Source of the DNA: Siderastrea siderea
Taxonomy: Eukaryota > Cnidaria > Anthozoa > Scleractinia > Rhizangiidae
Direction: 5' to 3'
Assembly: GCA_964030785.1 (NCBI GenBank)
Contig: OZ034971.1
Span: 14,893,679 to 14,957,678 of the forward strand
Length of the DNA stretch: 64,000 bases
The notes under the pieces were generated by a model. That model worked only from the letters and a program-made list of their open reading frames with translations. It ran no database searches and was not told where the DNA came from. This document shows, one piece after another, positions 34,001 through 44,410 of the stretch (positions are counted from its first letter, which is position 1; every line of letters begins with the position of its first letter). Position numbers and translations under genes: made by a program.

Positions 34001-37000
34001 ACGACCAAAACTATACGGAACAAGAACAAACAAACTCAGCATCAATCCTTACTGATTGCCATAACCTTTTTGCTCTTACACGTTTGTTCAGTCACACTCC
34101 AGGCCCAGGTGGCCAAGGCGTTGCAGAATTATTGGTCGAGTTCGCTCTTTGCCAGGAGCCCATGTCTTTGCAAGTTATAAAATATTTAGACGCTAAAGCG
34201 AGGTTCTTTTGGTACTTATTTTCAAGTGGAACTGTACAGATGATTTTCGCGAAAATAACAGCTGTAAGATTTTCCTGGCACTGGATATCAAACAAGACAT
34301 GATATATCTAGTTACTCATGAGTTAAGGTGGCTCTATAGAGTTTTATGACCGCGTACACGCTAATGACGCAAGCTTTGGTAACCTGCGCGCTGTTTTAAG
34401 CCCAAATATCGTTTACAAGCATATGCATTCGAAGTTGACACTTTCCCTGCCAAATTCCGCTTGTTCTAAATTTCACCCATGCTCAAATGGCGATCTTGAT
34501 GAATTCCTCTTCTATGACGTTGTGTTGTCGGGTAAAAACGGAAACTTTCCTCCGGGTTTTCTCCAATTTCCTTCTGTGAAATTCCGTAAAATTTGGCGGA
34601 GAGATTAGACCTATTTTGCTCTACTTAGAACTTAATTGTCAAGGAAATCAGACGTTAGACCAATTTTTGTATAGAAGCAAAAACCTACGAAAAGCGAAAA
34701 ACGTGCTTTTGCAACGCCTGCTTTTTCGGCCTTAAAAGTGTCTTCTGGCCAAATTATAGAAACTGTGAAAATTTGAAAGATTTAACTGAAGAAAATTGAA
34801 GAAAATTTAAATCAAAGCCACATACGCTTTAAAAAGAAACCTTGAGTTTGGGCGCATTTATTTTAGCTCTAAAAGCCATTATTCTAACAGTGATGGTTGT
34901 AGAACATACGTTTGTTCAGTAGTTTGGAGTGAACTAGTAGAAAGAACAACGAGAAAATTAGCTTTTACAGGAAACACAGGCGCGCGGAAGTGTAATTTGT
35001 CATTTTTTTTCACTATTTGTGGCAGCGTGAAACTTACCAGTCGTATTTGAGTGCTTTGCAGACGGCTTCCTGTATCTTTGAACTGTATCTGCGAAAACCC
35101 TTCAGCTGTTTCATGAGTTGCACAATGGAGTGAATTTCTTGCGGTGTCCTGTTCTTGGGTTCCTTGCTGGTGATTTCTTTGGCCCAACATGGCATTGTAA
35201 ACTGAAAAGGAAAGCTAAATGATTAATAAGTCCACGACGTGGGCTGTTCTTTGGTAGACAAAAATCTTTTTACTTGCAGTTAGGGAAGTTTGATTTGTTT
35301 GATTTATTTGTTTCTCAGCTCTCAACCTATAAGACTTGAAAACCGGCTTCTATCATTAAGTTAGGTTGCTGACCCTAAAAACCATAGGAAGGGCTGGAGG
35401 AAGGCTATAGGTCGCCTGCACAGCCAAATAACGAAGACGACCATGACAGTCTGACTTGGCCTCTTTTTTTTCAGGAACAAAACCAACCGCTGTTTGATCC
35501 ATCTCAACGCGCCTCGGATAACGTCGCTTCTAGTTGTGACCAGTGGCTAGTCATGTAACTATTTGCGCGATTTAGTTGTTGCTGTAAAGGCTTGTAGTTT
35601 ATTGAAGAAATCTTAATTTCACCAGTTGTTGGAGACTGTGTCTTGCTCTTCCTTCGCTACTCTGATAAATAAACTTTGCACTTGAATTTTTCTAAAGAGA
35701 GTTAAGTATGCTCTTTAAGGGGACTCGCCAAGAGTGCATGAGGGTAGCAGCTCAAACGAGAACCCTCGTTTTCATTTCGCCGGGGGTTCCTGTGCATTAC
35801 CAAAAAATCTTTTGGTTGAATGTAATTAAATTCCTCTTATTTTGTCATGGCTTCATATTTGACTCACAAATAATCCAAGCCGACAGCAAGCCTCTGCATT
35901 AATCCACTTAATTTTTTTTTCTAAAGCTACTTAGACGGACACAGAATCCTTCATAAAGTCGTTTCGTTAATAAGGCATTACGATGGCGTCGGCAACGATA
36001 ACATCGCATATATATTACAAGGCTTTAAATTAATGAGCGAAATGGCTTTCTCGTCAATGCTTTCTTTGACATAGTGGTAAATTGTCTTTTCTTCCTTCCG
36101 CAAAACAACAATGTAAAATAACCAAATTCAAAGGTTTGCGAAGAATACACTGCAAACACACGACAGTAAATTATTTTCCTTCACGTTCTCTCTGAGCTTG
36201 AACGTTGTCCCTAGATATTCTCCTATTCGATAGTTTGGTCACATTACACAAATTATGCCATGTGGAAAATCACAAAAAAGGCATTTTCGTTGTCCTTGTT
36301 GTCGAGGCTGCTTAAGGTCCTTATTGCCTCCCTGGATTCCCCACAATGCATCGTGTCTCAATATGGCCATCGCAAACCTGAGTTACAAAATGGGTTTAAT
36401 ACCTCGTGATGGCATTTGTAATCTTGTGGATCGAACATTAAATTCTCCACAGTCCCCTGCACGGCGGCAGATTTCAAGCTCAAAGTAGCGTCAGAGGTGA
36501 CTTGCTCGTGTTGACCTTTCTTAGCCGCGTAATACACAATGCTTCGAAACGCTGTGTTACATGTCTGGATCTAGAATACAAAGTGAGAAAGACGAGACAG
36601 TTTTAGTTGTTTATCCGCATCACAAATAAATGTCACATATGTGGGTGGGAAAAATGGTCTTGCAGGAACTTGCAAAAAGGCACGCGGTCAATTGCAATGA
36701 CAAGCAGCTTAGAGGCAATACCGCGTGGTTTGAAAGCCGACCCTGCAAAACGACATGGTCCTTCTCAGTGGATATACAATCTGGGAGAAATCTTGGAAAC
36801 TGTTCATTTTTTTTTTCAAGCTCGTGATCTTTTTTCAACATTACAATCGCTGTGGAAGGGGTGCAGAATTCGAAAATGTCGAGTGCCCAACAATCAGTAA
36901 TCGAGATTGCATACTAGCTGAATATATTTCAAAAAACTGTACTCTTGTCCTATCTCCTTTGCTTCATGCGTGATGCAAAGTAAAAAGGAGACGTTTGCAC

Positions 37001-37568
37001 GTAGGCCATGCTTCTGAAGGCGTCCCATTTAGGAAATCCGTCCCGATTCCTAAGGGGATTGAGAAGTTTAGTGTCCACAGAAGATCAGGATCATGTCTCA
37101 GGCTCAGACGAATTCACATGGAGTCGAGAAAGAAGGAAAGTGTACTTACCAACCTTACGGCGCGTCTGAATCGATCGAGAGGCTGAAACAAAGAGGACAA
37201 ACTTGGTCAAATATGGTAAGTGGTGATAAAAAAAAAAGCCTACCGGGAAACTGGACTAGGCCACTTTCCATTTTCATAAGCTGCCGAAAAGCGTTCATTT
37301 CCTGCGATTATCGCATTGCATTTGATCGGTTGCTGGCAAGAAAATTATGTTCTCAAAACTGAATGATAGGTCAACGTACTTCAGCTAGCTTGAGTTTTTA
37401 CACGTTACACTATGGAATCACCCACAAATAGCCAGCGGTAATTGATTAGATGCATTTAATCAACGTTTCAACGAACAGTTATGTACAATCACAAGATGAT
37501 TTGGACAGGACTATTACGAGCATCTTACAAACCTGGAGTTTCTCCTTCCGTGCCTTACGACGTTCTGC
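28041..37568 (-). CDS. CNBD2-like: Cyclic nucleotide-binding domain protein, CNBD2-like
   Basis: Nine minus-strand exons with matching phases: 37568-37533, 37182-37150, 36570-36403, 35201-35038, 34010-33851, 33404-33253, 31497-31359, 29837-29277 and 28640-28041 (stop). The first two are tiny basic exons (AERRKARKEKLQ, PLDRFRRAVRL). Exon 4 has the pre-CNB helix (LMKQLKGFRRYSSKIQEAVC). Exons 5-6 form the cyclic-nucleotide-binding barrel: FGRQRVVIRKGHVAQRFYFI, a FSGSV turn, then LRRGDYFG|ELAFIRGHKRCATV, where the FGELA-then-RxATV phosphate-binding-cassette pattern is kept, although the spacer differs from the strict R-A-A/T form. The 561-bp exon 8 is Ser/Lys-rich and low-complexity, probably disordered. 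The last exon has a conserved-looking tail (LVSGGCEVIKV, CQTYLQQSDW). CNBD2 relatives are associated with cAMP binding and sperm function; the role here is inferred. The 5' end is unresolved. Confidence 0.85.
29924..30026. mobile_element. Palindromic MITE in a CNBD2-like intron
   Basis: ACAATTATTCGCC and GTATTGTCGAATAAT on the left arm are inverted at the right (ATTATTCGACAATAT, GGCGGATAATTGT). It is about 103 bp, non-coding, with a short loop. Confidence 0.75.
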
Positions 37569-38095
37569 CTGTAGGACAAAAACCGTACTAATTATTTAAA
37601 GGGGCACTAAATATTATTACTTAAACATGATGGTGAGTCAGTCATAGATCAAAGGAGAAGGACCATACACTATAGGAGTATTCCTACGGAAAATCATTAG
37701 GATGTGGACAATTTGTAAAACAATGAAGCGTTCTTTTTCAGCAGTTTGCAAAAGCTTTGGATCAAGGGATTCATTATTAATTTTGGAACATTTTAGCTTG
37801 TTATCCGATCCAGAAATTGCGAAGGATTAATTTGCTGTTTTACACAAATACCTCTAAACAGGGGACTAGACAAACTCGGCAAAAAGAGAGAAGAAGAACT
37901 TATATCAACAAATTAATCCGACTGAATGTAGACATTTCCAATAAGCAGGACTATGGATAATCTGTCAAATATTGCCTGGAGAAAGATAATTTACGTTTTC
38001 ATTGACACATATCTTATCAAATGGGAATTTTGTGTCAGGTTTTTCTTTAATTCTAAATTTTTTATCTTAAGATTCGTCGAAAGAGACTTGTATAA

Positions 38096-38534
38096 TACCG
38101 TATTTTCTCGATTTGACGCCAGAATAAACGCCTGGTCCACAGGGCCGAGTTTAAAATAAACGCCCCGGCGTTTATTCGGGATCCCAGCGTTTATTTGAGG
38201 TCCCGGAGTTTATTCGAGATGGGTATATTAAATCACGATTATGTGTCGTAACTGCATACTAGTTCTCTCTAATTTCTACCATTTTATTTGAGTTTAGCCA
38301 CTAATAATCAAACCTAAACTACCATTTACACAATTGTACTTATAGGGTTTTGTTGAAATTTGGTTCTTAATTCAATAAACCTCCAGTACTGATGATAAAG
38401 AAATAAATGGCTGAAAAATGCACTTAATAAATAAACACTGTACCCCGAATAAATGCCGGATTCGAATAAACACCGGGTCTACGAGGCCCAGTTTTAAATA
38501 AATACCCCCGGCGTTTAATCGAGAAAATAGGGTA
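38096..38534. mobile_element. MITE with ACCGTATTTTCTCGAT ends
   Basis: The left end TACCGTATTTTCTCGATT is inverted at the right as AATCGAGAAAATAGGGTA. Subterminal AATAAACGCC and GGCGTTTATT motifs are repeated and inverted on both sides. The TA at each edge suggests a TA target. It is about 435 bp with a non-coding interior. Confidence 0.8.
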
Positions 38535-39264
38535 CATCAGTTAGGTAGTATTTTATCGACCCAGAACCACCATTTTGCTGGGCACTTGCAGAGTTTGATA
38601 TTGCCAATTTACATCACAGGACAAATTTCAATGTTTCAATTGTTTTTCACCTTTTGATCGGCATGAAATGGTTTCATGACACGCTTTCATGTGAAAACAA
38701 GAATCAATATCAAACAATTATTTGAAGAATTTTACAAATGGATCCTCTTTGTCCGTCTCGTGACCTCAGTAAAAGAGTCTAATTGAAGCACAGAAGCATA
38801 TCGCTGGGAAACGTGACGAAAATCTTGGCCTGTTAATTTGTTTAATATTGTTTCTAAAAGTACCGCTATTTGGTCTGTGAAGCTGTAAAAACAACTTTCT
38901 TACAAAGATTGCTTGTAACTTGTTCAAAAATTGTTTCATACTGATAAATAATTGTCACGCGATTTGGCTGAACTTCTCGGGAATCATTAGAGGCAACTTT
39001 CATTCTTTCTGAATGTCAGCCAAGCAGTGGAAACCTCTAGATTGTTACCCGACGCATTTTTGCTCTCTGTTTAATATTGCGTGATTCGAGTTATAGTGCA
39101 GATCCAAGTCTTTCAAATTCAGGAATAAAAAAGTTAAAAAGTTCCGTTTAACCGCATATTGGTTTCTCACGAAGCCCTGCGGCGCATATAATCGGTTGTT
39201 TTTAGATACCCCTAGATACCGTTTTACAGTTGTCTTTCTCTGGTCACGTTGCTTGAAAAGAATG

Positions 39265-39696
39265 TTAAATACTCGCCTGTTTTTTCTCGTATTCTCTAAG
39301 CCATCTCTTTGGCACATTAGTTCTCGTGTCCCAATGCCCGGCTTTATGGCTCCCAAATTGATACACATTACATTTGGCTCCGTATGATGAGCGGTGATCA
39401 CGACTTTCAAAGGAAGAGAAGGCTCTCTTTTCCGTCTGCAAAGAGCTCCTTCTCGTCGACCCAGTCGCCCAGGACTTGTTCCGAAGTCTCTTCATAAGTT
39501 TTGTAATATCATCGTCGGATTCCGAAGGGTTTGTTAGACTTTGCATTTCACAATTAAAACTTGATCGTCGATTGAATAGGAATGCTGCATCAATGCTCTT
39601 GCCTCGCGATCTCTGCTGCGCTCCAATGCTCTTTGGACACTCCATATTATAATTAGTGTTTTTCTTCGCTAGTAGACCATAACCTAAGTATTTCAT
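39265..39696 (-). CDS. Possible 5' exon of the CNBD2-like gene
   Basis: A 143-codon minus-strand ORF (start MKYLGYGLLAKKN, later Met at MECPKSIGAQQR) is rich in Ser, Arg and Lys (KLMKRLRNKSWATGSTRRSS) and lies upstream of the CNBD2-like exons on the same strand. Its length and composition look coding. I could not find a strong phase-0 donor joining it to the exon at 37568, so it may be a separate gene. Confidence 0.35.
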   Translation of the reverse strand: MKYLGYGLLAKKNTNYNMECPKSIGAQQRSRGKSIDAAFLFNRRSSFNCEMQSLTNPSESDDDITKLMKRLRNKSWATGSTRRSSLQTEKRAFSSFESRDHRSSYGAKCNVYQFGSHKAGHWDTRTNVPKRWLREYEKKQASI

Positions 39697-40107
39697 AAGC
39701 CTATTATACAGGTCTTCCCTTGTCTTCCGGTTTTAAACAAAGAAATTGTTTGCACGCGAAAACTCGTTCATGTTTTCATTGTTTGCGTAACGTGATTTCA
39801 AAACTCGCGTGGTTTCTACGCAACCGTTACACTCGCGCGCGCGGCATTGAACGATTCCACGAGAGCCGAGGAATTTTTTCTTAAGATCTGTATTTGTTAA
39901 TTATTCGCAGATTCACATTGAACATTGAGCACCTAATTCCCGGGTTGACTGAGAAAGTTCCTTCACCTTTTTTAGCCTAGCGATCATTTTCTTACAATTT
40001 CTTTGATCAAGAATACGATAATAGAGTATAAAGACTGAGTATGATAACACTGGCAATTTAACCACTTACTACAGAGAGCTCTTAACTGAAAAAAATAAAG
40101 AGGATGT

Positions 40108-40246
40108 TACACGGCGACGCGAAGATATGAATTTTATTTTTGAGTGGTAAGAACAATATTTTACGAACGAGCGCAGCGAGTGAGTAAAATATTGTTTCTT
40201 ACCACGAGAAAATAAAATAAAATTCATATCGTCAAGCCACCGTGTA
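40108..40246. repeat. Near-perfect hairpin element
   Basis: TACACGG, GATATGAATTTTATTTT and GTGGTAAGAACAATATTTTAC are each inverted on the right arm, around a GCGCAGCG-type loop. The minus-strand ORF across its edge is incidental. Confidence 0.8.
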
Positions 40247-40256
40247 GTTTTTTTTT

Positions 40257-40430
40257 ATTATATAGACAAGAGTATTTTTGCACAAACCACAGTGTAACAG
40301 TGGGAAATGACGTCATTGATTTCCTCACTAGTGAGGATATGGAAAATACGCCACTCGAGTCCCGGATGTAGTTTCGTATGAACTTTACGAGTGGTCTATT
40401 TTCCACTAAAACACTCTTATCTATATAATA
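40257..40430. repeat. Second hairpin element, directly adjacent
   Basis: ATTATATAGACAAGAGTATT is inverted at the right edge (CACTCTTATCTATATAAT), and inner arms GGAAAATACGCCACTCG and CGAGTGGTCTATTTTCC pair. It begins about ten bases after the preceding hairpin. Confidence 0.8.
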
Positions 40431-40440
40431 AATATATATA

Positions 40441-40601
40441 CCTAATTCAATAAAGGTTGCTTTGAGCATTGGGCAATTGGGTATTGGGAAGCTATTGTTT
40501 GCGGTCACTCAAGCAAAGCATTGCATTGTGTTCTGTATGTCCAAATGCCCAATGTCCAATGACCAATGACCAATTGCCAAAGCAACCTTTATTGAATTAG
40601 G
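40441..40601. mobile_element. TA-flanked MITE, member 1 of a side-by-side pair
   Basis: The left end CCTAATTCAATAAAGGTTGC is inverted perfectly at the right (GCAACCTTTATTGAATTAGG). TA flanks both ends. The interior has CCAAT/ATTGG-type direct repeats and no coding. Confidence 0.9.
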
Positions 40602-40607
40602 TATATA

Positions 40608-40928
40608 CACCTAATTGCAATAACAGTGTCATACAAAAATGGAAAAAAAGAATAAAGAAAAAAGCCAAATAGGAATTAATCAGCCATGCAAATTATTTCT
40701 TTATCTCTGTATAATTCTCAAAGAAATTATGGACGACGGTGTGATACTTCAATTTGATGTCAAATGAGTTGAAACAAGTTAAATTGGCCACCTAAAAAAC
40801 CTTTTGAGCCTTAACCCTTCGTCTGACCAATTCCCTGAATGTAGTTAGCGTACCTAATTTATTCCTATTTCGGTATTTTCGTTTTCCTTTTTTTCATTTT
40901 TGTATGACAACGTTATTGCAATTAGGTG
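40608..40928. mobile_element. TA-flanked MITE, member 2 of the pair
   Basis: Left CACCTAATTGCAATAACAGT and right CGTTATTGCAATTAGGTG are inverted; the arms extend through GTCATACAAAAATG. Only six bases (TATATA) separate it from member 1, and the terminal CCTAATT motif is shared. Confidence 0.9.
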
Positions 40929-41469
40929 TATATAATAAAACAAAAATAGATAAACTGAAATAAATGATGAATAAATAATGGTTAATGTTTGATTGCCATA
41001 CTATTTTAATTTCAGTTATTTCAGTTTTCTTTTTATGTAACTTAACTTAGGTGATTGTTTTCCCTTTACCTGTATAATAAACTTCACTTTCTTTATACAG
41101 TTCCACCCTCTCCAGTCCATTTCGTGCTCTTTGTTTCTCGGGTTTTTCTAGTGGCCTAGTAGCATAGTCTATTTATTGACTAAATCCCGGGGTATCCAAT
41201 CGATAGAAATCGATAATCGGTAGAGCAATCGATCAATCGGTATTAATCGATAAAATTAGTTGATTGATATCGATTGGTATCGGCCAATCGATAATCAATT
41301 GATAGTCACATGAAACTCGTTCATCGATTGCTATAAATTGGCAAAACAAGTAGCACCCGGTTTCTCAACGCAAAGAATCAGTACCCTGTTGCACGCACAC
41401 TCGAATTTACCACTTGTCATGGCAGGCGTGTAGAAAAAGACTGAGTCGCAAGAAGTTCACCTCTCCATA

Positions 41470-41620
41470 AGCGGCATCGTTAAAGCTTTAACATTAAACA
41501 TTGGCGGGCTTTTTGCTGCTTGCAAGAAGACAGAAACGCGTTTAAAGTTATTAACGATCATGGGCAGCTCGGCTACCTTCAATCTGAGCTTGTGGATCAC
41601 GCTTCATTTAGTTGGGCGCT
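41470..41620 (+). pseudogene. Decayed HIRAN-like domain in element A
   Basis: Two frames together parallel the intact ORF of element B. SGIVKALTLNIGGLFAACKK is followed, after a frameshift near 41520, by EDRNAFKVINDHGQLGYLQS then ELVD. The corresponding B segments are IVKG...TGESFSLEKK and DRGEAFRVVNSRGQLGHIQK. No clean start codon remains. Confidence 0.6.
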
Positions 41621-41799
41621 ACTGTTTATTCGTTGTTTTGCAACAACGTATACTGCTGTTGTTGGCAAGCTCATTGTTTGTCAATGTAGAACTTCAGTTA
41701 AATACGGTGATACCAGTTTTCGTCAGTTTCGTCAGAATAGGAGAAATAAGCTACAGATGAGAGAGAAAATATAATATAAATCGTGGACTTTCTGGCACT

Positions 41800-41995
41800 G
41801 ACTGTGAATTGTAAAACAACGTTTACAATCAAAACTTGAAAAGAGACTTTTCGACCGAAAAGCTTCGGCCTTCTTCGGTTTGAAAGTGGCAAAAAGCCAC
41901 TTTTTTTGCCACTTTCAAACCGGAGAAGGCCGAAGCCTTTCAGTCGAAACGTCTTTTTTCAAGGTTTTTCAAGTCCATGATTTATATTATGTCAC
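41800..41995. mobile_element. Inverted Penelope-like terminal pair nested in element A
   Basis: A long hairpin: left arm 41800-41893 and right arm 41905-41995 share GCCACTTTCAAACCG, AGAAGGCCGAAGC and GTCGAAA strings in opposite orientation, with a short loop at about 41893-41908. Each arm contains a hammerhead-like core. The outer edges carry inverted ATAATATAAATC-type ends. Confidence 0.6.
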
Positions 41996-42681
41996 ATCCT
42001 GACTGCTATTTTAGTATTTTTCGTTTAATTAGAGAGAAAATAGGTCTTATTCTTCTGTTAACGTTCCGCGGAATCAAATCTAAAATCTGTTAAGGAGCTC
42101 AATGCGTGGAAAGATGTGATATAAGAGCGCCTATTCCTGTCAACGTGTAGAATGTGCATGTGAAACGGGATAAAATTTGCGACCAATCAATACCGATCGA
42201 TATCAATCAAGCTGTGGATTGCTATTGGAAATCGATGACAATCGATAAAAGGTCACACGGATCACATCGATTGGTTATCGATTCTCAATGTCAATCGATT
42301 AATTGATATCGATTGGTTTTGATTGGTATCGATTGTCATCGATTAACGATTTCATCGATTGGATACCCCCGGGCTAAATCCCGACGCGTCCAATCGATGA
42401 AAATCGATCATCGGAAACCAATCGATATAATCAATATAATCGATAAAAATCAATCGATTAATATCGATTGGTTCCATTAATCGATGAAAATCGATACTCA
42501 CAATTCACGTCCTCTTAATTGTATCGATTTCCATCGATTTTATCGATTATTATCGGTTATAATAAATGAACCATTTATGAATTCTTGCAACATTTGTAAG
42601 CCCAGGGTGTAAGCCGATACGTTACGCATCCTTTCACTTAGTTAGTCTTGCCGAAGTTCTGCGAGTCAAACAAAGCGCGAA

Positions 42682-43079
42682 ATGAACGTACTAATAATAG
42701 AGGCTATTGTGAAGGGCTACCACGAGTGCCCATTTACAGTAAAGACAGGCGAGTCTTTTTCCCTTGAGAAAAAAATCGGCGACAGAGGAGAGGCATTTCG
42801 AGTTGTTAACTCGCGGGGACAACTGGGGCACATTCAAAAGGAGCTTGTGGCAATTCTATGGCCGCTTGAGTCAACGATTGAATGGTAAGTGATCATTGCC
42901 GGTTTTACTTCCTTGTGTCTTGTGACAATTAAGTACAACGTTTTAAATATACTCACAATAATAAGCAACTTAAACCTTTCATCCTTCATATCTTTAACTT
43001 TTCCAGCATTGTTAGCGGTGCTGCATTTCCTGATCCAGCTGGGCGTTACAGGCGCGGAGGTGGACTTAACCATAGTTAG
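42682..43079 (+). CDS. HIRAN-like domain protein encoded inside element B, truncated by a hairpin insertion
   Basis: Exon 1 (42682-42884) starts MNVLIIEAIVKGYHECPFTV and contains AFRVVNSRGQLGHIQKELVA, matching the HIRAN pattern (V-x-G-[YF]-H, an acidic/Asn segment, then G-x-[LV]-G-[HY]-[IL]-x-[RK]-E-[LI]). The donor is TG|GTAAGT; exon 2 starts at 43007 after CTTTTCCAG and begins with the second half of the domain (CIVSGAAFPDPAGRYRRGGG). A 48-bp hairpin insertion at 43071-43118 places an in-frame TAG at 43077. Skipping it, the same frame runs to a TGA at 43230-43232, for about 125 residues. HIRAN domains bind DNA ends in HLTF/Rad5-type proteins; here there is no helicase or RING. Function is inferred only. 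Confidence 0.6.
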
Positions 43080-43118
43080 TAGAGGGGACCCAGTCCCCTC
43101 TACTAACTATGACTTAAC
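43063..43118. mobile_element. Tiny perfect hairpin insertion with 7-8-bp direct flanks
   Basis: A palindrome with 19-bp arms (CATAGTTAGTAGAGGGGAC and its inverse) and a CCA loop sits between two copies of GACTTAAC (43063-43070 and 43111-43118). It lies inside the HIRAN exon. It behaves like a micro-MITE or a hairpin-templated duplication. Confidence 0.8.
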
Positions 43119-43880
43119 GTTCCAGTTGAAATACGGCTAAAGTTGCGCTCAACAGAGTCGGCGAAAATTCAAGAGAAACTTTCGTCTAATGAAATATTGT
43201 ATCAAGTACAAGATGTCCAGGGAAATCACTGAACCTGAACTTGAACTTTCTCCTGTTGGTCTTTTGATGTTGCCGAAATGTATAATTTTCGCTTGTGATC
43301 GTTTGTGAGTCATACCGGTAGCGTTTGAGATATAAACAAGACAATTCTAGTGCAATATATTTATTTAATTAGTTCCAAAACTCGTTTACAACAGTTAGCC
43401 TCTGTCAGCTCTGTCAACAATAAATTGAAAGTCTTAGCTTATTTTGAGGGTATTGTCTACAAATCACGGGTTTCAACTGACCAAACTTTTCGAAGAGAGT
43501 TTTGAACACACTTTTAATCAAGTTTTTCGTAATTTTGACACATTAAGAGGAAAAGCAGCAATTGCATGACAGATCACTTTTTGTGAAGAGAAAAAAATAC
43601 AATAGGTAAGACTCAATTGCCAATGCGTAGCGCAAACGTATCTGAAATCATTATTAAACGATTGCAACTGACAATCGATATAACCGATAAAAATCGATGA
43701 AAATCGATGACAATTGATGAAAGTCGATGAAAATCGATGAAAATCGATACTCACAACTCTTTGGGTCATCGATTTTCATCGATTTCCGATATCAATCGAT
43801 TAATTGCTATCGATTATTATCGATTACAATCGATTTTATCGATTATCGAATTTCATCGATTGGACACGTCGGGGCTAAAT

Positions 43881-44056
43881 GCGTGGAAAAGAATGAAGTT
43901 TGACCCATTGCAGCGCGGATGCACTGGCACGAGTTTTTGTGGTGTGCACCATATCGAGGCATTGACTTTGGCGCGTTTTTCAGGCGATGAGACGTTCTGG
44001 GATATTGTCGCCATTTTGCCATATTTTGCCAGTTTTAATACAAACCTGATGCTCAT
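43881..44056 (-). CDS. Unrecognised coding-like ORF, head-to-head with Timeless
   Basis: The minus-strand ORF starts MSIRFVLKLAKYGK and continues with KRAKVNASIWCTPQKLVPVH. It runs straight into the inserted element B at the ATTTAG target. Past the inserted elements (minus side of 41180) the frame would meet a stop within a few codons. It may be a short gene or first exon sharing a promoter with Timeless, or chance. Confidence 0.2.
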
Positions 44057-44116
44057 TATTTCGCTTTTTACGTGGTGATAGCTTGATTTGTGAAGAGTTC
44101 ATCGAGGAGTATTTAG

Positions 44117-44401
44117 GTAAGTTTGTTTCAATCGAGTTTTAACGTTATGCAGGGCTCGATTCGAAAAGAGTTTGTCACGATCGATGATGGAAATGAAAAC
44201 ATTCGCCCATTTCTCAGCCTGGTTAATGCTGGTTTGAAACGATTTACGGGACAAAACAGTTCCATATTTAACCTGTCGTCGTTGTTAGGGAAGCTTTATT
44301 TGAATGAGGCATTGAATGAACCGAATTTGCAAAAGTTATTTTGTTCTGTGTGCAATCGGTAATCTGCATGTGTTCAAGTCTAGCGCTTACCTTGCTTTCA
44401 G
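44117..44401 (+). other. Timeless 5' intron with an open frame of unknown meaning
   Basis: A probable non-coding 5' exon ends at a TTTAG|GTAAGT donor (44116). The following intron contains a 79-codon open frame (44123-44362; from MQGSIRKEFVTIDD to LNEPNLQKLFCSV) with coding-like composition but no acceptor or domain that I can identify. The intron ends at the TTGCTTTCAG acceptor before 44402. Confidence 0.35.
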
Positions 44402-44410
44402 TCGGTAGCT

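Larger units (their letters stand above)
41186..42373. mobile_element. Element A: ATCGAT-array transposon carrying a HIRAN remnant
   Basis: The ends are near-identical inverted repeats: left CCCGGGGTATCCAATCGAT, right (inverted) CCCGGGGGTATCCAATCGAT. Behind each end lies about 150-200 bp crowded with AATCGAT, ATCGATT and related motifs in both orientations. CTAAAT directly flanks both ends (41180-41185 and 42374-42379). The interior carries a decayed HIRAN-like ORF and a nested inverted Penelope-like pair. No transposase is recognised, so it would be non-autonomous or of an unknown type. Confidence 0.75.
42380..43874. mobile_element. Element B: ATCGAT-array transposon carrying a HIRAN-domain gene
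   Basis: The ends are inverted repeats: left CCCGACGCGTCCAATCGATG, right (inverted) CCCCGACGTGTCCAATCGATG. Subterminal arrays of ATCGAT motifs occupy about 42395-42560 and 43670-43865; the right one includes a tandem run of AAATCGATGA units. CTAAAT flanks both sides (42374-42379, shared with element A, and 43875-43880). The only coding sequence recognised is the HIRAN-like gene. The class is unknown to me. Confidence 0.75.

Noticed and set aside
41195..42560. CRISPR-like or satellite reading of the ATCGAT blocks
   Set aside because: Spacing is irregular, motifs occur in both orientations, and the host is eukaryotic; terminal inverted repeats explain the layout better.
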